Translations under genes and position numbers: made by a program
Notes under the pieces: model-generated
The model's database searches: none
The model's input: only the letters and a program-made list of their open reading frames with translations
What the model was told of the DNA's origin: nothing
DNA from: Agapetus fuscipes
Taxonomy: Eukaryota > Arthropoda > Insecta > Trichoptera > Glossosomatidae
Direction: 5' to 3'
Length of the DNA stretch: 64,000 nucleotides
Assembly (NCBI GenBank): GCA_951799405.1
Contig: OX637339.1
Span: 2,232,001-2,296,000, forward strand
Part shown: positions 58,623-64,000 of the stretch, one piece after another
How the letters are laid out: every line of letters begins with the position of its first letter
Numbering within the stretch: position 1 is the stretch's first letter

Positions 58623-58948
58623 GTCCGGTCGATAGCTCAGGTGGTAGAGTGCTTGCATTCCATGCCGAAAGCTCGGGTTCGAATCCCACCGGGGGTGTCA
58701 GAAATGATTTCCCGTTTCGGTGTTTATTTCAAACCCCAAAATAAAATACCGGCAAGGTTTACTCAGCCTTCACAAGAAATGAGTACCAGCACTCTCGGGA
58801 GCTGGGAAACCTCCACTTCAACAGAAGTGGTTGGCGTAAGGCCGGCCCCCTTACCTGTAAAAATAAATAGGCTTAACTCGCCACATGCGACCCCTTCGGG
58901 GATAACGCGGCAAGAAGTTACACTATATGTGTAGCTAAGTTGCGTTTT
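58623..58948 (+). repeat. SINE-A, full length, best-preserved copy
   Basis: GTCCGGTCGATAGCTCAGGT (A box), TCGGGTTCGAATCCCACC (B box), TCAACAGAAGTGGTTGGCGT and GGGATAACGCGGCAAGAAGT to GTGTAGCTAAGTTGCGTTTT. Confidence 0.92.
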
Positions 58949-58954
58949 TTTATA

Positions 58955-59056
58955 TCAAAGAAGAGCCTGTATGAAGAAGGTTATGACTCTGGAGGAAATG
59001 AAAGAACTATGTAAGGACAGAAAGAAATGGCGCTTGATCTGTAATGTTGGCGGCTA
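58955..59056 (+). pseudogene. LINE-alpha ORF2 C-terminus
   Basis: Frame KKVMTLEEMKELCKDRKKWR, LICNVGG-stop; a spacer and TTR follow. Confidence 0.75.
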
Positions 59057-59147
59057 GGGTTTATTAAATTGGAATTTGTTTTCTGTTTTAGTTTTGATGT
59101 CCATAGATATTATTTTTTATTCATTTAAAAAATGTAATTTGTAGTGT

Positions 59148-59402
59148 ATGTTCCTTGACTCAAAGGTTGGTATGCGGCTGACCACCCATGCTGTAAAAAT
59201 GGTTCACTTTGCCAATGTCACCCCTGTCTCAGGGAAGGACTTCAAGAGTTGCAGGGTGTATGCCCATTTGAGATTTGGTTTTTGTATTGTAGATTCACAT
59301 GCGGCATACGCAAGCGCGAACTTGTATGTGGCTGGTTGTGAAAATGCATGTAATGTGAATCTCCAATGTAGCATATCTTTGCAACTTAGATTAGATTAGA
59401 TA
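59148..59402 (+). repeat. TTR repeat attached to LINE-alpha
   Basis: ATGTTCCTTGACTCAAAGGT to TTGCAACTTAGATTAGATTAG. Confidence 0.88.
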
Positions 59403-59485
59403 TACACATGCAGTTTGTGTTAACGCAAACTCACACGCCCTGTCCACTTGTGGGCGTGCTTTTAATTTGGATCTGAAACGTTAAT
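59403..59485 (+). repeat. TTR 3' fragment, diverged
   Basis: ACACATGCAGTTTGTGTTAA, TTTTAATTTGGATCTGAAAC. Confidence 0.55.
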
Positions 59486-59754
59486 ATAATATTCTCATCG
59501 TATAAATAAAAAGCTGCTGGCGGACTTAATTGCCTCGAGTATTTTAAGTGAAATTTTGAAAAATTACTTTTTACAGTCGGCACCGTTTTAAACCGTGAAA
59601 AATGACGTCACCCCGCCCTAATCGAGATTTGAAAAATACACACACTTTTATGATTGATTTGAAAAGTTTCATTTTTAGAAATACGTAATTAAAATCGAAA
59701 AAAAAATGTATGTTCTATTCACTATTTTCATTTAAAAATAATAATAATATTGGG
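59486..59754. other. No gene seen
   Basis: AT-rich; nothing recognised. Confidence 0.35.
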
Positions 59755-59852
59755 ATGGTTTATTTGGTGAGCGCTGTTTTTGTGTGAATCACACCTCAAG
59801 AGCCCTCTTGTATACTTCCTGCTCTAAATAAATATTTGGTGAGCGCTGTTTC
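59755..59852 (-). repeat. SINE-B 3'-end fragments, two
   Basis: TTTGGTGAGCGCTGTTTTTG and ATCACACCTCAAGAGCCCTC, then a second TTTGGTGAGCGCTGTTTC at 59835. Confidence 0.7.
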
Positions 59853-59861
59853 ATTGTTATT

Positions 59862-59955
59862 CTTACCTGAAGATGATCGACAAGATCGCAAAACGTTAGT
59901 AATTATGAATCAAAGAAAATAAAACAGTGTTTTATTAGAATTTTCAATAGTTGTA
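59862..59955 (+). mobile_element. Penelope-type terminus with hammerhead-like motif
   Basis: TTACCTGAAGATGATCGACA, AGATCGCAAAACGTTAGTAAT: helix I TTAC/GTAA, core CTGAAGA, helix II GATC/GATC, damaged GAAA (CAAA), site TTA|GTAA. Tail AAAATAAAACAGTGTTTTAT. Confidence 0.5.
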
Positions 59956-60047
59956 TAAAGTTTGATAGAATTCAATCAATATGAATTTTCAGTGTTAAAA
60001 AGCAAACCATACAAAATATAAAATTTCCTTACTCATCTCGATGTCAT

Positions 60048-60370
60048 CCCCAAATAAAAATACCGGCAAGGTTTACTCAACCTTCACAAGCGATGAGTAC
60101 CAGTCCCTCGGGAGCTGAGAAACCCCCACTTCAACTGAAGTGGATGGCGTAAGGCCGGCCCCTTACATGTGTAAATAAATAGGTTCCACTCGCCACATGC
60201 GAAACCCTTCGGGGATAGCACGGCAAGAATATAATAATAATAATGAGTTCATTTGTATGGCGCCTTTTCATGACCCTTGGTCATCCCAAAAGCGCCGGTT
60301 GTGGAGGTGGGAAGAGGTGGGTCTTCAGAAGTAAAACTATATGTGTAGCTTAGTTGCGTTTTTTTTTCTG
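60048..60370 (+). repeat. SINE-A body and end, split by a LINE tail
   Basis: AAATAAAAATACCGGCAAGG to ACGGCAAGAA at 60229, then GTAAAACTATATGTGTAGCTTAGTTGCG from 60332. Confidence 0.8.
60230..60333 (-). pseudogene. LINE tail with (TAA)n, nested in SINE-A
   Basis: Minus strand CTGAAGACCCACCTCTTCCC, CATGAAAAGGCGCCATACAA, then (ATT)n: LKTHLF-type C-terminus of a CR1/L2-like element. AAGAA/AGAAG at the borders is a likely TSD. Confidence 0.65.
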
Positions 60371-60715
60371 CGTTACGATTGTATTGAAAAATTATACCGT
60401 TCTGCACATTTGTGTAACAGCATCACGTCTATGCTGTTTGCTGGCCGGTGCATGCATATTCCCCGCATGACAAATGAAGGGGGTTTCCCATTTACCGAAA
60501 CAACAGGCAGGCCGAGTGTGACGTCGCTGCGCCTAAAACATCTGCTGTCCGAGCGAAGGAATGCACGCTGAATTTTAATGACTGCTTTACCAAATAAACT
60601 TTTTATCGTGTGCTTACAATATAATAAAATCCGTGTGCTTAATCTGACTTGTGGAACTCAATAATAACAATGGACTATGAATATTTGATATTTGGGGAAT
60701 ATTCGTGATGTCACC
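60371..60715. other. Unrecognised
   Basis: ORF 60341-60571 begins in SINE-A. CCGAGTGTGACGTCGC stands out, but no gene is recognised. Confidence 0.3.
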
Positions 60716-60735
60716 TGTACCCGTAGTACGAGTTT
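60716..60735. mobile_element. GTACCC-MITE end
   Basis: TGTACCCGTAGTACGAGTTT is the MITE terminus only. Confidence 0.5.
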
Positions 60736-60779
60736 TTTCACAATACTCGAAGTATTGAGTATTTGAGAAAAATGTATGT

Positions 60780-60846
60780 GAACCTGAAAAGCACCTCTGG
60801 CGAAACAAGTTTCGAAACTTTTTTTGCCAGAGGTGCTTTTCAAGTT
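60780..60846. repeat. 22-bp hairpin
   Basis: Arms GAACCTGAAAAGCACCTCTGGC and GCCAGAGGTGCTTTTCAAGTTC pair with one mismatch. The loop itself contains AAGTTTCGAAACTT. Short, precursor-like shape. Confidence 0.7.
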
Positions 60847-60887
60847 CGTGGGCTCAACCGACGACTAAAATGTCTAAGAATAGACCT

Positions 60888-60935
60888 GTCTGAAATCTAG
60901 GGAGTCTGCCGCACAGAATTCCTTAAAAAAATGTT
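60888..60935 (+). repeat. SINE-B alternative-tail fragment
   Basis: GTCTGAAATCTAGGGAGTCT, GCCGCACAGAATTCCTTAAA. Confidence 0.65.
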
Positions 60936-60953
60936 AAAGAAATTTGTGCCTAA

Positions 60954-61262
60954 GTCAACGGCGATACCATGTTACAAGCACCGGTTCTCATCAGATCACC
61001 GAAGTTAAGCAACATTGGGCGCGGATGCTACTTGGATGGGTGACCGCTCAGGTACACCGCGTGTCGTTGGCATTTCTTGGACCGGTCCGTAGTCCAGTGG
61101 CAACACTTCGGACTCGTAAATGGAAGGTTGTGGATTCGAATCCCGGCGGAGCACAAAAAATATACCATTTATATTTCCAAATGTGCTCTTCGCTGGGTTG
61201 AAAAATTCATAAACCTTTACCAAAGACCGGTCACTGAAAGGTCCATCCAACCTTAATTGAAG
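60954..61262 (+). repeat. 5S-tRNA composite SINE-B, best 5S head
   Basis: 5S head 60954-61075: CAACGGCGATACCATGTTAC, ATCACCGAAGTTAAGCAACA, ATGCTACTTGGATGGGTGAC, CGTGTCGTTGGCATTT. tRNA-like part from 61081, body cut at CATCCAACCTTAATTGAAG. Confidence 0.92.
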
Positions 61263-61289
61263 AACCCGAAAACGCAACTATATCGTTGC

Positions 61290-61352
61290 TTGGTATTCGA
61301 ACTTAATACATTCGGATCAAAAATTCTGAATCTTAACCACTAGGCTACACTC
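61290..61352 (-). repeat. tRNA-like fragment
   Basis: Minus strand TTGAGTGTAGCCTAGTGGTT, AAGTTCGAATACC. Confidence 0.5.
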
Positions 61353-61665
61353 AACCGAAAGATATCAAAGAAGACGTATCCACTTTCAAAATCTGACATG
61401 TCTGAAATGTACTCGTAGAATTGTAAGGCGGTTCGGAAGATAAGCCTTCTTATCATGAAAAAGTGAGATATATTTTTTTCAGGAATTTCAAGATGATATT
61501 GATTTTACGTCGCACCCAGTATTCTTGAATTTTCCAGCTGGTGGAATGAAAGGTTTGCCTCCTTAAAACGCGAGTGAAAAATATTTCCCAAGGGCTTCGA
61601 AATTTTTCTTTCATTTCAATATTAAAGGTACACCTTTGTAAAACTGAATACTTGACAGGCATAAT
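61353..61665. other. No gene seen
   Basis: Unique sequence; minus ORF 61453-61662 lacks a domain. Confidence 0.35.
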
Positions 61666-61667
61666 CT

Positions 61668-61942
61668 AATCTAATCTAAGTTGCAAAATATATGTAACAT
61701 TAAAGATTCAAATTATATGCACTTTCACAAACAGACATTCACAAGTTCGCGCTTAAACATGCCGCATGTGGTCCTACAATATAAAAACCTCACATGATAT
61801 CAGAATCTCACATGGACATACCTACACCCTGCAACTCTAGCCGACCTTCCCAGAAAACAGAGGTGACATTGGCAAAGTGAACCATTTTCTACAGCATGGG
61901 GGTCAGCCGCATACCAACCTATAAAGTATAAGTCAAGGAACA
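61668..61942 (-). repeat. TTR repeat, full length with small insertions
   Basis: AATCTAATCTAATCTAAGTTGC to TATAAGTCAAGGAACATACA. Confidence 0.85.
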
Positions 61943-61969
61943 TACACAACAAATTACATTTTTAAAATC

Positions 61970-62300
61970 AACAACTCTCCTAACAATATTAGCTCCGCCC
62001 CAAAACTCACCATCTCCCTCCCACATACCTACCTTGCTACCCCCTCCCTTACCACCAATAGATCCCACACCCATGTCTTAATTTTTAAGTTTGATTTTAG
62101 TAATTGTTGTTACCCGATGATGGAAGGTATTCCGAAAACGTTTGTAACATACTCAAAAACAATAAAAGTGGAATAAAACAAAGTTTTTAATTTCTTTTAT
62201 TTTTTAATGTTTTATTGAAAAATAATCAATTTTTTAAAATGAATTTCCACAGTGTTTCACAAAAATCTTTTCAAAATTTACAACAAATTATAATATGTAT
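61970..62300 (+). mobile_element. Penelope-type 3' terminus with hammerhead-like motif
   Basis: At 62107-62149: GTTACCCGATGATGGAAGGT, ATTCCGAAAACGTTTGTAAC. Helix I GTTAC/GTAAC, core CCGATGA (CTGATGA expected), helix II GGAA/TTCC, GAAA intact, site TTT|GTAAC. The C-rich lead (CTCCCACATACCTACCTTGC) and AATAAAAGTGGAATAAAAC tail match the layout of 43700-43930. Confidence 0.6.
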
Positions 62301-62307
62301 GGACATC

Positions 62308-62452
62308 AAAAACTAACAGAAAACAAATTCTTATTTAAAAAACCCTAGCCGCCAACATCACAGATCAACCGCTATTTCTTTCTGTCCTTACACACTTTTT
62401 TACACAATTTCCTCCAGAGTCATAACCTTCTTCATACAGTCTCTCCTTTTAT
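62308..62452 (-). pseudogene. LINE-alpha ORF2 C-terminus
   Basis: Minus strand TAAAAGGAGAGACTGTATGA, AGAAGGTTATGACTCTGGAG, GGACAGAAAGAAATAGCGGT, GATGTTGGCGGCTAG. TGG to TAG in the KKW motif. Confidence 0.72.
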
Positions 62453-62464
62453 ACATATATATCT

Positions 62465-62698
62465 AATATTGGTTTCTTTAGATAAATGCACCGTTTTTCA
62501 TATTTTCTACTAGAGAAAACACTACAAAAGTGTGAAAATTCTGTTATTGCAAAGTTTTTCATGAGCACTTCCTTATAATTAGTTCACTTACTATGAGAAG
62601 TTACCATCAATAAAAATGTTTTATCCACGATTTCTCAAATCAGTGAATCAGTACTTATTCAGTTTTACGTTTTAAAGGTGGCGATATCATCTCTTGGT
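62465..62698. repeat. Fold-back family interior, longest copy
   Basis: Matches 13240-13420 in reverse (TTTAGATAAATGCACCGTTT, ACTACAAAAGTGTGAAAATT) and 29403-29500 directly (CCTTATAATTAGTTCACTTA). Confidence 0.6.
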
Positions 62699-62701
62699 GC
62701 T

Positions 62702-62945
62702 ATAATAATCTATAATCTAAGTTGCAAGGATATATTCATTTCAAGCTCTCAAATGTATGCCCAAAAACAAACACGTGTAGTTCGCGCTTACAAATGCTGA
62801 ATGTGTACTTACAAATAAAATCCAAACCTCAAATGAAGATAAGCCCTACAACTTTTGCCGACCTTGCCTGACACAGGGGCGACATTGGCAAAGTGAACCA
62901 TTTTTTTACAGTATGGATGGTCAGCCTCACTCCAACCTATAAGTT
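62702..62945 (-). repeat. TTR repeat, full length
   Basis: TAATCTATAATCTAAGTTGC to CTCCAACCTATAAGTTGG. Confidence 0.86.
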
Positions 62946-63007
62946 GGTATCTCTTGGTGCGATTTTCTGTATTCGAATAGATCGTCCTATTGGGTAGCTT
63001 ATTATGG

Positions 63008-63055
63008 TAGGCATGGTATGCAAGCACTCTACCAACTGAGCTATCAACCGGACCA
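63008..63055 (-). repeat. SINE-A head fragment
   Basis: GGCATGGTATGCAAGCACTC and CAACTGAGCTATCAACCGGACC. Confidence 0.75.
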
Positions 63056-63548
63056 GAATGACTGGGCTAAAAACAATTTGAAAGATGTGTAGACTTTGCA
63101 AACTTACATCGCTATTTCAATGCCATTAGCTGGCTTAGCAACAAGGCTACACTCAGACCCGCACAATGCCTATCAGCTGTATAATACATAACTGAATATT
63201 GTATAAGCGCATGCGCAAGCAATAGACGATTGTTTCTAGGCGAAATGAGGTCGCTTGCAAGCGCAGCCTTTTGGTGCAGCGACGTCAGGGCTTTGCTTTC
63301 AACGCCCGATCCGATCCGTCACGGTTTCAGCCGATGTGAGACGAATTCAATCTTTGTAACTGGCCTGTCATTTTGTTTACGCATTTTTTAACTGACGTGG
63401 CCGAAAGTTTGTATCACCCAATGATTATTTTTTTCTACAAGCAAAGAGGCACGTAAGCAATTAATGAGTCGTGAATATTGTCCCTCGAACTTATTTTCTT
63501 TCCCTGTATCTATTTCCCCGCGGACTTCATTTGGGCTCATGGGGTTCA
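63056..63548. other. Unique sequence, no recognised repeat
   Basis: Balanced composition with the palindrome GCGCATGCGC at 63208-63217 (an NRF1-like site) and several CpGs at 63240-63330. No ORF supported. It could be regulatory, but this is inference. Confidence 0.3.
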
Positions 63549-63549
63549 G

Positions 63550-64000
63550 ATATTATCATCGGATATCATCGTACCTCATCGGTCATCACTGGAAATCATT
63601 GGATATCATCGAATCTTATCGGGAATTATCGCACCTCATCGGATCTTATCGGGTATCATCGCACCTCATCGGAACTTATCGGGTATCATCGCACCTCATC
63701 GGAACACATCGGGTATCATCGGATCTTATCGGGTATCATTGCACATCATCGGATCTTATCAGGTATCATCGCACCTCATCGGAACACATCGGGTATCATC
63801 GGATCTTATCGGGTATCATTGCACATCATCGGATCTTATCAGGTATCATCGCACCTCATTGGAACCCATCGGGTATCATCGGATCTTATCGGGTATCATT
63901 GCACATCATCGGATCTTATCAGGTATCATCGCACATCATCGGATCTTATCGGCTTTCATGCAACATCATCGAATCGAACCTCATTGGTCATCACTGGAAA
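63550..64000. repeat. 10-bp-phased satellite with 80-bp higher-order unit, runs off the window
   Basis: About 45 consecutive 10-bp units of the type GGATCTTATC, GGGTATCATC, GCACCTCATC stay in phase for over 400 bp. Eight units form an 80-bp block repeated at 63701, 63781 and 63861. CTCATCGGTCATCACTGGAAA near 63575 recurs at about 63980, suggesting a still larger ~405-bp period. Confidence 0.92.

Noticed and set aside
58623..58695. Functional tRNA gene
   Set aside because: A and B boxes are good, but acceptor pairing is poor and the unit is the head of a dispersed ~325-bp SINE.
60954..61075. Functional 5S rRNA gene
   Set aside because: The 5S-like unit is fused to a tRNA-like unit and SINE body at five loci and carries substitutions, so it is a SINE head.

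Overview
This 64 kb window looks like a repeat-saturated, gene-poor stretch of a metazoan nuclear genome, most probably an invertebrate and perhaps an arthropod. The grounds are the base composition (AT-rich), the Pol III-derived SINEs, non-LTR retrotransposon tails, Penelope-like elements, many MITEs with clear target-site duplications (TSDs), minisatellites, and the absence of any bacterial-style operon, ribosome binding site or long host ORF. I cannot name the species. All family names below (TTR, SINE-A, LINE-beta and so on) are provisional labels made for this window.

The dominant feature is a ~250 bp repeat called TTR here. It begins near TTCCTTGACTTATAGGTTGG and ends in TTGCAACTTAGATTAGATT. 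I count about 45 full or partial copies on both strands. In several copies (9704, 28950, 39860, 48650 and 58955) the TTR lies directly downstream of a short reading frame that ends ...CNVGG-stop and belongs to a non-LTR retrotransposon (LINE-alpha). TTR is therefore best read as the 3' UTR and tail of that LINE, mostly present as 5'-truncated insertions. A related family, LINE-beta, has the same C-terminal domain but a very short UTR and an (ACAGTA)n or (TTACAG)n tail. Its longest copies are at 4795-5512 (-), 29764-30460 (+) and 54880-55580 (+).

Two tRNA-derived SINE families are present. SINE-A is ~325 bp and starts with a GTCCGGTCGATAGCTCAG A box. SINE-B starts ACCGGTCCGTAGTCCAGTGG. Four or five SINE-B copies carry a complete or partial 5S rRNA-derived head (12434, 18653, 45340, 49955, 60954), making a 5S-tRNA composite SINE. 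Other retroelements are a 5'-truncated LINE with an almost complete reverse transcriptase (5606-7128), a frameshifted Penelope-like element with a GIY-YIG domain (16645-18044), several Penelope-type termini with hammerhead-ribozyme-like motifs (30.8, 31.2, 31.3, 33.0, 43.4-43.9, 44.2, 59.9 and 62.1 kb), and a solo LTR (36906-37272).

DNA transposon remnants include two hAT-type MITEs with 8-bp TSDs, MITEs with 4-bp TSDs, a TA-TSD MITE, a TAA-TSD Harbinger-like element and paired-arm hairpin elements. Fold-back arrays built of 15-bp modules occupy 1.05-2.9, 3.7-3.9, 12.95-13.5 and 15.97-16.24 kb. A 48-bp minisatellite lies at 46.5-47.95 kb and a 10-bp-phased satellite at 63.55-64.0 kb runs off the window.

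Three short stretches could be host exons: 20140-20313 (+, ends at a good splice donor and follows a G/C-rich block), 33216-33641 (-, 142 open codons, Ser-rich) and 57321-57550 (+). None was recognised. The elements are heavily nested inside each other, so insertion order can be read directly at several places.
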